Notes: a model not told the origin generated them from the letters alone. A DNA stretch of 64,000 nt from G965197715 sp965247615 (GCA_965247615.1 OZ252022.1:2914001-2978000), one strand, 5' to 3'; numbered from the stretch's first letter, positions 1 through 9,886 are shown. Translations and numbers: made by a program.

Positions 1-2
1 AG

Positions 3-518
3 GTGACCTCGACGGGGGTCCACGGCGCCAACCGCCTGGCGAGCAACTCGTTGCTGGAGACGGTGGTCTTTGGCCGCAGGCTGGTGGAGCGGACGCTGGG
101 CGCGGGCAACGGGGCCCAGGAGTCCGCACTGCCCGAGCTGCCGGTGACGCTGGAGCCGCCGGCAGCAGGGGGGGACGCTCCCTCACCCAGCCTGGAAGCC
201 CTTCAGGACCTCCTCTGGCGTAGGGTTGGCATGGTGCGGGACGAGGGCGGCCTTCGCGAGGCGGCGGGGACCCTGGACGTCTGGACCCTGGCCTTGGGCC
301 AGCCACAGGACGAGGCCTCCCATCAGCTCGCCAGCATGGTCCTGCTGGGGAGGCTGATGGCCCAGGCCGCCCTGCTGCGGCTGGAGAGCCGGGGGGCGCA
401 CTACCGCACGGACTATCCTGAGCCGTCGGAGGGGTGGCGGAAGCACATCGCCTTTACACCGGCCGCGGCCCCGGCCGGTGGGGCGGAGGCGACCTCTCGC
501 AGCCACAGCCGGCGTTGA
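3..518 (+). CDS. nadB: L-aspartate oxidase, C-terminal part (cut by window edge)
   Basis: NadB oxidises L-aspartate to iminoaspartate with FAD, the first step of de novo NAD synthesis. The reading frame enters from the left edge with the family signature GVHGANRLASNSLLE, which in NadB closes the FAD-binding/catalytic domain. The remainder is the helical C-terminal domain, ending at a TGA at 516-518. Only about 171 residues are present, so the N-terminal FAD domain lies upstream of the window. The nadC gene follows after 52 bases on the same strand, which supports a nad operon. The final residues, rich in Arg, Ser and His, look like an unstructured tail. Confidence 0.9.
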   Translation: MTSTGVHGANRLASNSLLETVVFGRRLVERTLGAGNGAQESALPELPVTLEPPAAGGDAPSPSLEALQDLLWRRVGMVRDEGGLREAAGTLDVWTLALGQPQDEASHQLASMVLLGRLMAQAALLRLESRGAHYRTDYPEPSEGWRKHIAFTPAAAPAGGAEATSRSHSRR

Positions 519-570
519 CCGGCCAGCCGGCAGCCGCGGGACTCAGCATCAAGAACCAGGAGATGAGCAG

Positions 571-1479
571 ATGACGCAGCACAACACGGATGGCGGAGCG
601 GGGGCCGGTCGCGGGAGCTTTGGGCGGATGCCGCTGTACACGAACCCAGACATTTCCGTGCTGATAGACCGGGCCATCCAGGAGGACCTGGGCCTGGGGG
701 ACGCCACGACGGATGCCTTGGTGCCCTCCGACCTGCCCGGGGAGGCGGTCATCTTCGCCAAGTCGCCGGGGGTGTTGTGCGGCGTGGAGGTGTGCCTGGA
801 GGTGTTTCGCCGCATCGACCCAGCCATGGCCACTGAGGCTATTCTCGCGGACGGCGGCTCGCTGGAGCGCGGCAGCAACATCGCGCGGCTGCGGGGCTCC
901 AAGGCCAGCATCCTCATGGGCGAGCGGCTTGGGCTGAATTTCGTTCAGCACCTGAGCGGGGTCGCCACGGCCACTGCGGGGCTGGTGCAGGCTGCGGAGG
1001 GGACGAGGGCGCGGATCATCGACACACGCAAGACCATCCCGGGCATGCGTGCCCTGCAGAAGTACGCCGTCCGGATGGGCGGGGGCCACAACCACCGCCA
1101 GAACCTTGGCGACGGCATCCTCATCAAGGACAACCACATCGCCGCCCTGCGGGCCCAGGGCATGAGCCTGGCGGACACAGTCCGGCTGGCGGAGAAACGG
1201 GCGTCTCACACCATCAAGATAGAGGTGGAGGTCACGAACATGGAGGAGGTCCAGGAGGCCCTGGACGGCGGCGCCCAGCTCATACTCCTGGACAACATGT
1301 CCGTGGAGGAGATGCGTGAGGCGGTGGGGCTGATCAACGGCCGGGCCCTGGTGGAGGCCTCCGGGGGCATAACCCTAGACTCCGTGCGAAGCATAGCGGA
1401 GACGGGAGTGGACCTCATCTCCTCGGGGGCGTTGACGCATTCGGCCAGCGCGTTGGACATCAGCCTGGACTTTGTGTGA
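571..1479 (+). CDS. nadC: nicotinate-nucleotide pyrophosphorylase (carboxylating)
   Basis: NadC converts quinolinate plus PRPP to nicotinate mononucleotide in NAD synthesis. The 302-residue product matches the usual length. It shows the phosphoribosyltransferase core motifs FVQHLSGVAT, DTRKTIPGMR, GGGHNHRQNLGDGILIKDN and LVEASGGI, including the Arg, His and Lys residues that bind quinolinate and PRPP. The ATG at 571 is chosen because AGGAG lies just upstream (558-563). A longer frame opens at 478 but would overlap nadB and lacks family sequence. It lies directly behind nadB on the same strand. Confidence 0.96.
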   Translation: MTQHNTDGGAGAGRGSFGRMPLYTNPDISVLIDRAIQEDLGLGDATTDALVPSDLPGEAVIFAKSPGVLCGVEVCLEVFRRIDPAMATEAILADGGSLERGSNIARLRGSKASILMGERLGLNFVQHLSGVATATAGLVQAAEGTRARIIDTRKTIPGMRALQKYAVRMGGGHNHRQNLGDGILIKDNHIAALRAQGMSLADTVRLAEKRASHTIKIEVEVTNMEEVQEALDGGAQLILLDNMSVEEMREAVGLINGRALVEASGGITLDSVRSIAETGVDLISSGALTHSASALDISLDFV

Positions 1480-1494
1480 GGCAGTGGGGGCGGA

Positions 1495-1521
1495 GCACGG
1501 GGGCGTTGGGCGCTCCCGTGC
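1495..1521 (+). terminator. possible hairpin after nadC
   Basis: GCACGGG (1495-1501) and CCCGTGC (1515-1521) form a 7-bp inverted repeat shortly after the nadC stop. No T-run follows, so an intrinsic terminator is only a possibility. Confidence 0.25.
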
Positions 1522-1595
1522 GAGCTTGGCGGCGGTGCGGGCGAGACCAAAGGTGCTAAATAGGGACCGGCAACACGAGAAGGGAACGCGCGCTA

Positions 1596-2414
1596 ATGAC
1601 TGGCGAGACGTCGCAAGCATCCGAGTACACGATGGGGTACAGCGAGGAGTTTCTGCAGCTTCTCCATCAACGCAGTGCGGAGACCCATGCCGCACACCTC
1701 CTCCCGCGCCTCAGGCCCGGACTTCGGTTGCTGGACTTCGGCTGTGGCCCGGGTACCATCACGGTCGGCTTGGCGCGGGCGGTGGAACCAGGGGAGATCC
1801 ACGGCATCGACATGGAGGAGTCGCAGATAGCCATGGCCCGGGCAGCGGCAGAGGCGGGCGGGCACCGCAACGCGACGTTCCACGTTGGAAACGTGCTGGA
1901 GCTCCCCTTCGAGGACAACTCCTTCGACGTTGCCCACTGCCATACCCTGCTGATGCACGTGCCCGATACCCAGGCCGTGCTCGCGGAGGTGAAGCGGGTC
2001 CTGAAGCCGGGCGGGATTGTCTCCAGCCGCGAGCTGATTGGCCAGTCCTCGTTCCTGGAGCCCAACTTCGGGAGCGCCGACGCGTGGAGCACGTTCGAGA
2101 GGCTTATCGCAGCCAACGGCGGCCATCCCCAGATGGGGAAGGAGTTGAAGAACGCGTTCCTCGAGGCCGGGTTCTCGGACATCCGCGCGACTGCCACCTT
2201 CGATACCTACAGCGCCCCTGAGGACATTGCCTTCCTTTACACGGTCATCGGCGGCTGGTTCTTCGCGCCCGAAGTGGTCGGAGCGGCGACGAAGTACGGG
2301 TTGGCAACCCAGGAGCAGTTCGACGACTGGCGGAGCGCCGTCGACCGGTGGAAGGGCCACGCCGGCGCCGTCGGGGGCATCGCATTTGGCGAGGCCATAG
2401 GCGTCAAGCCGTAG
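1596..2414 (+). CDS. class I SAM-dependent methyltransferase
   Basis: A 272-residue Methyltransf_11/25-type enzyme of unknown substrate. Motif I (LLDFGCGPGTIT, about residues 44-55) binds SAM. An acidic residue ends strand 2 (HGIDMEESQIAMAR). Motif IV is FDVAHCHTLLMHVPD and the post-motif is VLKPGGIVSSRE. The C-terminal third (VIGGWFFAPEVV) resembles UbiE/small-molecule methyltransferases. GAGAAGGGA lies about 10 bases before the ATG. It sits between nadC and a DNA glycosylase with no evident functional link. Confidence 0.85.
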   Translation: MTGETSQASEYTMGYSEEFLQLLHQRSAETHAAHLLPRLRPGLRLLDFGCGPGTITVGLARAVEPGEIHGIDMEESQIAMARAAAEAGGHRNATFHVGNVLELPFEDNSFDVAHCHTLLMHVPDTQAVLAEVKRVLKPGGIVSSRELIGQSSFLEPNFGSADAWSTFERLIAANGGHPQMGKELKNAFLEAGFSDIRATATFDTYSAPEDIAFLYTVIGGWFFAPEVVGAATKYGLATQEQFDDWRSAVDRWKGHAGAVGGIAFGEAIGVKP

Positions 2415-2433
2415 TCCCGCAGGAGCAGATGCA

Positions 2434-3312
2434 GTGAAGCGGCGGCTCATCATCGACCAGCCCCTTGATCTGGACGCAGTCCTGGATGGGACACAAGACT
2501 ACCGCTGGCGCAAGCTCGCCGATGGCTGGCGCTCCGGCGTGCTGGATGAGAACCTGATCCACATCCGGCAAAACGACCGCGGTGTGGAATACCGGGCTCA
2601 CACCGACCTGGACGCTCTGCTGATCTCTTACTTCCGGCTGGACGACGATACTGACGCCATCTACGCCGGCATCTCCTCCCGCGACGATAGGGTCGCCGGC
2701 CTGGTGAAGGAATACCCGCATCTGCGCATCTTGCGGCAGCCAGACCCCTGGGAGTGCATGGTTGCCTACATATGCTCGTCCAACAACAACGTCAAACGCA
2801 TCAGCACTATCATCGAGGCGATAGCAGTAAAGCTCGGGAAGCCGGTAGAGTTGGACGGCGAGGCGCGTCACACTTTCCCCACACCGGGGATGGTGCTCCA
2901 AGCTGGCGTTGGCCCACTGGAGAAGTTGCATCTGGGCCTCGACCGCCATCGCAAGATAGTCGACGCAGCCCGGCGCATTCTGGACGGCAAGCTGGATCTG
3001 CGCCGGCTGGCGCAACCGCAGGTCCCCCACGCCGAGGCAAAGGGGGTGTTGATGGAATGTCGCGGCATTGGCGCCAAGATTGCGGACTGCATCGCCCTGT
3101 TTGCTCTGGATAAGATGGCGGCGTTCCCGATAGATGTGCATGTGCGTCGAGCGGTGGAGGGCTACTTCCCGAACCAGAAGCGTCCCAGTGACAAGGCGAT
3201 AGTCAAGTGGGCGCAGGACCGATTCGGAGAGTATGCCGGCTATGCCAATCAGTTCCTCTTTCGCTGGCAGTTTTACGCAAAACAGCAGATGTCTCAGCCT
3301 CACCGGCGGTGA
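2434..3312 (+). CDS. 8-oxoguanine DNA glycosylase, OGG1 family
   Basis: A base-excision repair glycosylase/AP lyase that removes 8-oxoG. The 292-residue protein has the OGG1-type N-terminal domain (about 1-105) followed by the HhH-GPD domain. The hairpin CRGIGAKIADC places the catalytic Lys at residue 215 and PIDVH places the catalytic Asp at 234. This 19-residue spacing equals that of human OGG1 (K249/D268). The start is GTG at 2434, preceded by AGGAG (2421-2425). An ATG at 2429 opens only a two-codon frame. Bacterial OGG1-type enzymes are much less common than MutM. Confidence 0.9.
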   Translation: MKRRLIIDQPLDLDAVLDGTQDYRWRKLADGWRSGVLDENLIHIRQNDRGVEYRAHTDLDALLISYFRLDDDTDAIYAGISSRDDRVAGLVKEYPHLRILRQPDPWECMVAYICSSNNNVKRISTIIEAIAVKLGKPVELDGEARHTFPTPGMVLQAGVGPLEKLHLGLDRHRKIVDAARRILDGKLDLRRLAQPQVPHAEAKGVLMECRGIGAKIADCIALFALDKMAAFPIDVHVRRAVEGYFPNQKRPSDKAIVKWAQDRFGEYAGYANQFLFRWQFYAKQQMSQPHRR

Positions 3313-3413
3313 CGAGCGCACGGCGCCGGTGGCTCCTGCGAGAGCGGACGGGGCCGTGAGGAAAGAGGTCGAATTCCAGCCGCCGGGACGCTGCGATAGG
3401 GAGTAGAGGGACC

Positions 3414-5104
3414 TTGGCCAGAATGAGCGGGGGCGAAGCCCTTGTGAAGTCGCTCGTGAGGGAAGGGGTTGAGGTTGTATTCGGGATCCCGGGCATACAC
3501 ATGTCCGGGATTGTCGTCGCCATGCGGGACGAGCCGGGCATCCGCATGGTCACGACCCGCCACGAGCAGGGCGCGGCGCACATGACCAACGGCTACGCCC
3601 GCGCGTCGGGGAAGCCGGGCGTCGCCCTGGTGGTCCCGGGCCCGGGCGTCTCCAACGCCGCCTCCGGCCTAGCCACCGCATACGCCCGGTCCTCGCCCGT
3701 GCTCCTCATCGCCGGCCAGATACCCCGCGGCCAGCTGGGCAAGGACCTCGGCGCCTACCATGAGATACTGGACCAGGCCGGTCTCTGGTGCGCACAGTCA
3801 CCAAGTGGCGGCGGCAGGCGCTCACGCCGCGGGAGATCCCCCTCGCCGTCTCTGAAGCGTTCCGGCAGATGCGCACCGGCCGCCCACGCCCCGTCCTGAT
3901 CGAGGTCCCGCCCGAGGCCGGCGTGGAGCGGGACGACGTCCAGCTGCGCAACCCCGCACCGGTCTCGCGGACCGTGCCGACGCGGGATCAGCTGCAGGAG
4001 GCCGCCTGCGTCATCGTGCAGTCCCGCTCTCCCCTGATCTTCGCCGGCGGCGGCGTGGCGCAGTCGGGCGCCGAGCAAGCCCTCGTCGAGCTAGCCGAAG
4101 CGACGAACATACCCGTTATCACCTCCGGCGGCGGCAAGGGCGCCATCCCCGACCGCCACCCGCTCCCCTACGGCTCCTGCGTCAGCCCCAGCAGGGAGCG
4201 CCACGAGCTGAACCAGCTCTTCGAGGTGATGCAGTCCGCCGACGTTGTGATAGGAATCGGCACTCGCTTTTCCCTTGGCAATCCGGCCGGCGAGGCGTCC
4301 ACGCTCATCAACATCAACATAGACGACGCCGAGCTCACGAGAGTCCAGGCGAACACGGTCCCCCTGCACGGCGACGCCAGGGCAACCATCGAGGCGTTGT
4401 TGCCCGTCCTCATGGAGGAGGGGGAGGGCAACCGGCCGTCGCCCTCCGAGGCGGTCACCGCGGCCCGGCGGCTGATCGCCTACTACGACATCCGGCTCCA
4501 GGAGCCGCAGTACCCGATCCTGGAGGCCATCAAGAACAGCATCCCGGAGGAGACCTTCACGGTCTGGGACGTCACACAGTTCGGCTACTACTCCCGCACC
4601 CACTACCCGGTTAATCACCCGAAGACGTACATGGACTCCGGCTACTCCCTGAACCTGGGCTTTTCCTTCCCGACGGCGTTGGGCGCCAAGGTGGCCCAAC
4701 CCGACCGGCCCGTGGTGTGCGTCACTGGCGACGGCGGGTTCCTGTTCAACTCGTCCGAGCTCGCCACCGCGGTCAAGTACGGGATCAACGTGACGACCAT
4801 CGTGTTCAGGGACGACGCCTACGGCAACGTTGGCCGGGACCTGGACGAGTTCTTCAGCGGGAGATACGAGACCAACCTGCACAACCCGGACTTCGTCAAG
4901 TATGCGGAGTCGTTCGGAGCGGTCGGCATGAGGGCGGACGATCCCATGGACCTGGAGCGGTTGCTTCCAATGGCGCTGGAGAGCTGGGCGCCCGTGGTCA
5001 TCGACGTGCCCGTCGGACACATAACCCTGCCGCGGGCCAAGCAGCACGCGCACCTAGCCTCCGTACCGTGGACGGTGCCTCAGGAAGGGCTGATCAGGTC
5101 CTGA
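3414..5104 (+). CDS. thiamine-pyrophosphate enzyme (acetolactate synthase-like), one-base frameshift
   Basis: Large-subunit acetolactate synthase/benzoylformate decarboxylase-like enzyme. The N-terminal TPP domain (EGVEVVFGIPG, catalytic Glu in TTRHEQGAAHMTNGYAR) is read from 3414 (TTG; an ATG at 3423 is an alternative). The central domain and C-terminal TPP site (GDGGFLFNSSELATAV with a downstream Asn in DDAYGNVG) are in another frame from about 3788 to 5104. Inserting one G in the GG at 3787-3788 restores a continuous segment GLWVRTVTKW and a protein of about 563 residues, the normal length. All catalytic segments are otherwise intact, so this is probably a sequence error. The substrate cannot be inferred. 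Confidence 0.85.
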
Positions 5105-5476
5105 GACGCTGCTTTTAGGCGCTGCCGCCGGAGCCCGGCGCCTTGGTCCGGGAGAGCCCCGTCTCGCCGACGAATACCAGGGAACCCGCAACTGGCGGCG
5201 GCGTCTCAGCACCCGATGGATTCGCGGCTTGGCGGATCGTGGAGAGCGTTGCCCTTCGGCCGCATGAATACCGGCTTTCGCTGGTAGGACAGAGAGTGTA
5301 AGATTGGGCGGCGTCCAGTGGGTCGGCAGTTGCAGGGTTGTATTCCCGCAGCAATGACGAGTCCTGGGAGGCCGGCGGCGCTGATTGCGCCAAGGTGTCT
5401 TCCGACAAGCTGCGCGAGGCGGTAGGATGCGCGCCATGGGATGTATGATTCGCAAAATCACCCAAGGCGTCCCAGC
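5105..5476. other. intergenic region with degenerate palindromic repeat
   Basis: No gene is supported here. TACCGGC (5269-5275) and GCTGGTA (5280-5286) form a hairpin around TTTC. Together with a nearby 'TATTCCCGCAGCAATGACGA' stretch (5340-5359), it resembles the dispersed 'CCGGCTTTCGCCGGAATGAC' palindromes scattered in many bacterial genomes. The copies here are worn. Confidence 0.35.
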
Positions 5477-7108
5477 ATGAGCTACAATCTCCAAGCTCTC
5501 CGCGGCGACGTCTTTGGCGGCGTTACTGCGGCGGTTATTGGGCTGCCGGTGTCGCTGGCCTTCGGCGTCGCGTCAGGTCTCGGGGCGGTCGCCGGCCTGT
5601 ACGGAGCGATCGCGGTGGGGTTCTTCGCGTCGGTGTTTGGGGGAACGCGGTCCCAGATATCCGGCCCCACGGGACCGATGGCCGTGGCAATGGCGGTCGT
5701 CGTCACCACCCATGCGGACAGCCTCGCCGAGGCACTCATGATAGCCATTATGGCGGGCATGATACAGGTCCTCTTGGGCGTGCTGAGGATCGGCCGTTTC
5801 GTGGCCTACACGCCGTACTCGGTTATATCCGGGTTCATGTCCGGCATCGGTATGATCATCATACTGTTACAGATGCTGCCCTTCTTGGGGGCGTCAGTCG
5901 CGGGGGGAGGAACGATGGGGGCGGTCCGCGCCTTGCCCGGGGCGATAGGCGCTATCAACTTCAGCGCGTTCGCCATCGCCGCCGTCACCCTCGCGGTGGG
6001 AGTGCTCTGGCCCGCTCAGCTCAAGAAGTTCCTGCCCTCTCCCGTGGTGGCGCTGATCGCCGGAACGCTGCTGGGGGTCCTGTGGTTGAACAACACGCCG
6101 GTGATCGGGGAGGTGCCAACGGGCCTCCCGAACGTGCAGTTGCCGGACGTTTCGATCAGGGTGTTGGTGCAATCCGTGCAGCCGGCGTTGATTATCGCGC
6201 TGCTCGGCTCCATAGATAGCCTGCTCACTTCTTTGGTGGCAGATACCATGACGCGCACGCGCCACAATCCGAACCGGGAGCTGGTGGGCCAGGGCATCGG
6301 CAACATGGCCGCAGGGCTTATCGGGGGACTGCCCGGCGCCGGGGCCACCATGGGCACGGTCGTGAACATACGCGCCGGCGGACGGACACAGGTATCAGGA
6401 GTGTTGCGGGCGGCGATCCTGCTGGGGTTGGTCCTAGGCCTTGGGCAGTACGTCGAGGCGATCCCCCATGCGGTTCTGGCCGGCATCCTCATAAAGGTCG
6501 GCTGGGACATCATAGACTGGCGTTTCATCACGCGGGTCCACCGCGTTCAGCGGGAACATCTCTTGGTGATGCTGATTACCCTCGGACTCACGGTCTTCCT
6601 CGACCTGGTTACCGCCGTGGCGATTGGGCTGATCGCCGCCGGGATGGCCCAGGCGCGGCAGTTCGAGCGCCTGGAGCTGGACAGCGTGGTCTCCGTTCCG
6701 TTGCTGGACCAGAGTTTCCTCGTAGGTGAGGAGAACAGGCAGGAGGCGGCCGCATTCTCTGCGCGCGCCGGTTTGGTGGCGCTCAGGGGGAGTTTTACCG
6801 TCGCGTCTTCAAACAAAATGACCAGCACGATCAGCGTGGACATCCGGGACCACGAGGTCGTGATTCTCGACTTCTCCGGCACGGTCTCGTTGGACGACAG
6901 CGCCGCCCTGGTGGTGGAACAGCTGATCGACGTCGCCATCGACGAGGATACGGAGTGCATCGTGATGGGTCTCACGGGTCGGCCTGCGACGACTCTTCAG
7001 GGGCTCAACGCTCTGCGGCGTGTTCCCGCCGACCACTTTGCCACCACCCTGGACGACGCGCGGGAGACCGCAAAGCGGATACTTGCAGCGCGGCCGGTGG
7101 AGGCTTAG
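5477..7108 (+). CDS. SulP-family anion transporter with STAS domain
   Basis: Inner-membrane SLC26/SulP permease of 543 residues, within family range. The first about 430 residues hold the hydrophobic transport domain, including VFGGTRSQISGPTGPMAV near the N-terminus, the classic SulP anion-site region. A C-terminal STAS domain follows (EVVILDFSGTVSLDDSAAL). Substrate may be sulfate, bicarbonate or another anion; the sequence does not decide. The ATG at 5477 is preferred over one at 5441 because the protein then begins directly at the first conserved segment; its RBS is weak. It converges with the acyl-CoA synthetase gene downstream. Confidence 0.9.
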   Translation: MSYNLQALRGDVFGGVTAAVIGLPVSLAFGVASGLGAVAGLYGAIAVGFFASVFGGTRSQISGPTGPMAVAMAVVVTTHADSLAEALMIAIMAGMIQVLLGVLRIGRFVAYTPYSVISGFMSGIGMIIILLQMLPFLGASVAGGGTMGAVRALPGAIGAINFSAFAIAAVTLAVGVLWPAQLKKFLPSPVVALIAGTLLGVLWLNNTPVIGEVPTGLPNVQLPDVSIRVLVQSVQPALIIALLGSIDSLLTSLVADTMTRTRHNPNRELVGQGIGNMAAGLIGGLPGAGATMGTVVNIRAGGRTQVSGVLRAAILLGLVLGLGQYVEAIPHAVLAGILIKVGWDIIDWRFITRVHRVQREHLLVMLITLGLTVFLDLVTAVAIGLIAAGMAQARQFERLELDSVVSVPLLDQSFLVGEENRQEAAAFSARAGLVALRGSFTVASSNKMTSTISVDIRDHEVVILDFSGTVSLDDSAALVVEQLIDVAIDEDTECIVMGLTGRPATTLQGLNALRRVPADHFATTLDDARETAKRILAARPVEA

Positions 7109-7263
7109 CGCGGGCCGCTCTCCTCTCCCGGACCAGGGCTCGGTGGCCCTATGCGCGCGGTTGCCAAGGACGAGTGCGAAGTAGTCCCGGATGAACTAGC
7201 CCACTTCTTCGCCGACGGCATAGACGCAGGACCCTATGGGCTCTCCGTTCTCAGTCGCATCGA

Positions 7264-9771
7264 TCACAGGGACTTGACTGCGTTTTCGATGGCCGACGTT
7301 GCGTCCTGATAATCTGTTTCCGGCGGGAATATCAACGGCTCTCCCAAGCGGACCTCGATCCTCCCCCGCCGGAGGACGGGGAATCGCGTGGGGGAGCCCA
7401 GCCCGTGGATGTATAGGCGCAGCGGCACTACGGGGATTCGCCCCTCGACGGCGACGAGTCCGGTGCCGTTCATAAAGGGTTTGATGGGCCCTCCGACGGT
7501 GAGCTCGCCCTCCGGGTATATCAGGACAGACCAGCCGTTGTCCATGATCTTCCCCATGTTCTCGAGGCTGGGCCTGACGGACCCCTCCTTCGCTAACGGG
7601 AAGGCGTTCCCCAACAGCGGGTTCATAATCCACCAGACCGGGTTCTTCCAGAGATCGGCAGCCCCGGCCACTGCCATCCGACGGCGCCACTTGAGAGGGA
7701 CCGCCTTGATGATCAGCGGGTTATCCAAGCCGAGGTTGTGGTTCGATGCAAAGAGTACGGGCCCGGAGACGCCTTCCAGGTTCTCGCGCCCCACGACCTT
7801 CAACCGATAGGGAAGGCTGACGAGCGGGAAGACGACCGCCCGCTGGAGGAACCCGCGGAGGATACGGCACCACCATTTCATGCCCCAACTAGGGAAGCTC
7901 ATCATGGGCGGGTTCCTTGACCCCTCTTCGACGAGTGCTTCCAGGCGCCGGACCGTCGTTTCCGGGCTCAGCTGGCCCTCATCCATGTACACACCGAGCT
8001 CCGCCTCTATGGCCGACAGCAGCTCGACGCGGCCAAGAGAGTCGAGGTCGAGGTCGCCGCCCAGGGTAGCGTCGCCCTGCACCTCCCCTACGCCTCGTTT
8101 GCTCACCTCGGCAATGATGTCGAGCAGGCTCCTGGCCCCGCCCGCCTGCCTGCCGCCTGAGGGTGATGCGGCCGGACTCTCCGGTTGTATCTTCCCGAGA
8201 ATCGTGTCGATCACGACTCCCTTCTTTACTTTGAGGGTGTGGGTGCGGGGAAAGTCCTCGTCGGCCCAGATGGTGAAACCCCGTATCCGCTGCTGTTCGG
8301 CCAGCTGGCTATTCGTCCAGGAGACAACCTCCTGGGCTGTGTCGGCGTTATCCAGAATCAGGGCCGCGTGCACCTCAACCGACGGGCCCCTTGTCAGCCC
8401 GACCACGGCCGCATCCGTAACGTTTGGGTGCTTCGCCAGCACCGCCTGGATGTCCTCCGGGTACACGTTTTGGCCGCTGGGGAGTACGATCATGTCCTTC
8501 TTCCTGCCCTGGATGTGCAGGAATCCCTCGTCGTCGAAGAACCCCAGATCGCCCGTCATGTACCAGTCCCCGTCGAAGGCCGCTGCGGTCTCAGCGGGTG
8601 CGCGCCAGTAGCCCGGTGTGATGTTGGCGCCGCGGACCAGAATCTCGCCTTCGCCGCTGATTCGTACCTCCACGTTGGGCAGCGGGCGGCCGGTGGAGTC
8701 CAGACGGCGGTCTCGCAGGCTGTGATTGCTGATGACGGGCGACGCCTCGGTGGTGCCGTAGCCCTGTACGATCCTGACTCCGAGCATCTCCCACTTGCGC
8801 CCCAGGTCCTGGTCCAGCGCCGCTCCCCCCGACACGATGAAGTCGAGCTTTCCGCCAAACTGCTTGTGGACCCGCCGGAACAGAAGACGCCTGAGGGGAA
8901 AGGGTATGCGTCCGGCTATCCTGAGAAGCCGTCCCCAGAGGGCTTCCCTACCCTGCCGTTTCACCTCCCGTTCAATGCCGCTCATCAACAGCTCCAACGC
9001 CTGGGGGACGAGGAGCATGATCGTAATTCTGCGCTCACGCATCGTCCGGGCCAGAATGGTCGGTTGGCGGCTGGCCGGATACGTGACGCTGGCGCCGTAG
9101 TACAGCACGATGAACAGACCACCCATCTGCTCGTACATGTGACTGAGGGGAAGGATGGACAGGAGCCGGCTCGAGGGGTTGCAGGAGATGTACTGGGATA
9201 TGCCCTCTATGTTCGCCGTCAGGTTCCGGTGGGTAAGCATGACGCCCTTTGGGTCGCCCGTCGTGCCGGACGTGAACATGATCTCGGCAAGATCTTCCGG
9301 CGCGACGTCCACGTGCTCCGGCTGGGGCAAACCCTGGATTGCGGCCTCCAACTCCTCGAAGGCGATTTCAGGGACCCCCAGGTCAACCTCCCCTTTGGGA
9401 GTGAGCCGCGACGTGAACGCCACTTTGGGGTCCGTGCTGGACATGACCTTTGCAACGTAGTCGGGGGCACTGCGAAGGTCCAAAGGGACCAGTACGACTC
9501 CCGCTCTCATACACCCGAAGAAAATGAGCACCCAGTGGGGAGAGTTGGGGCCCCACAGGATGGCTTGGTCCCCCTTTTTCAGGCCCCGGCGCTGGAGGAG
9601 GGTTGCAACCTGCCCAGACTCGCTCCACAACCGTGAATAGCTCCAGCGCTGGTACCGGAAGGCTGGCTTGAACAGGAGAGCATCCCTGGACCCGTACCTC
9701 TCGGCCGCACCCCGGAGAAAGTCTATGACGGTATCGCCCACCGGCGTGGCGGACCTGCGCCCACTCTTCAT
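7264..9771 (-). CDS. fusion: acyl-CoA/acyl-ACP synthetase - acyl carrier protein - PlsC acyltransferase
   Basis: An 835-residue three-domain lipid enzyme. Residues 1-530 are an ANL adenylating enzyme (P-loop TSGTTGDPKG at 167-176, GYGTTEASPV, YMTGDLG, GRKKDMIV). Residues 545-620 are a carrier protein with the phosphopantetheine site DLDSLG (Ser578). Residues 640-835 are a 1-acylglycerol-phosphate acyltransferase with the HX4D motif (H678/D683) and YPEGELT. The likely role is to activate a free fatty acid, hold it on the built-in carrier and acylate a lysophospholipid. The Aas enzyme of enterobacteria has the acyltransferase first; the order is reversed here with an added carrier domain. AGGAG precedes the ATG on the minus strand. 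Confidence 0.92.
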   Translation of the reverse strand: MKSGRRSATPVGDTVIDFLRGAAERYGSRDALLFKPAFRYQRWSYSRLWSESGQVATLLQRRGLKKGDQAILWGPNSPHWVLIFFGCMRAGVVLVPLDLRSAPDYVAKVMSSTDPKVAFTSRLTPKGEVDLGVPEIAFEELEAAIQGLPQPEHVDVAPEDLAEIMFTSGTTGDPKGVMLTHRNLTANIEGISQYISCNPSSRLLSILPLSHMYEQMGGLFIVLYYGASVTYPASRQPTILARTMRERRITIMLLVPQALELLMSGIEREVKRQGREALWGRLLRIAGRIPFPLRRLLFRRVHKQFGGKLDFIVSGGAALDQDLGRKWEMLGVRIVQGYGTTEASPVISNHSLRDRRLDSTGRPLPNVEVRISGEGEILVRGANITPGYWRAPAETAAAFDGDWYMTGDLGFFDDEGFLHIQGRKKDMIVLPSGQNVYPEDIQAVLAKHPNVTDAAVVGLTRGPSVEVHAALILDNADTAQEVVSWTNSQLAEQQRIRGFTIWADEDFPRTHTLKVKKGVVIDTILGKIQPESPAASPSGGRQAGGARSLLDIIAEVSKRGVGEVQGDATLGGDLDLDSLGRVELLSAIEAELGVYMDEGQLSPETTVRRLEALVEEGSRNPPMMSFPSWGMKWWCRILRGFLQRAVVFPLVSLPYRLKVVGRENLEGVSGPVLFASNHNLGLDNPLIIKAVPLKWRRRMAVAGAADLWKNPVWWIMNPLLGNAFPLAKEGSVRPSLENMGKIMDNGWSVLIYPEGELTVGGPIKPFMNGTGLVAVEGRIPVVPLRLYIHGLGSPTRFPVLRRGRIEVRLGEPLIFPPETDYQDATSAIENAVKSL

Positions 9772-9886
9772 AGCTATCTCCTAGTCGCTCCGGGCAGCCA
9801 GGGGTCTTCGTCCTTCGTGCAGGTGCATAGGACAGCAGCGCTCCGGCCCGGCAAGCCCTGGGGCGCCGCGTCCATGGCCGCCTTGG

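Noticed and set aside
3414..5104. Programmed frameshift in the TPP enzyme
   Set aside because: There is no slippery heptamer or stimulatory hairpin at the break, and the same one-base defect appears in unrelated genes.
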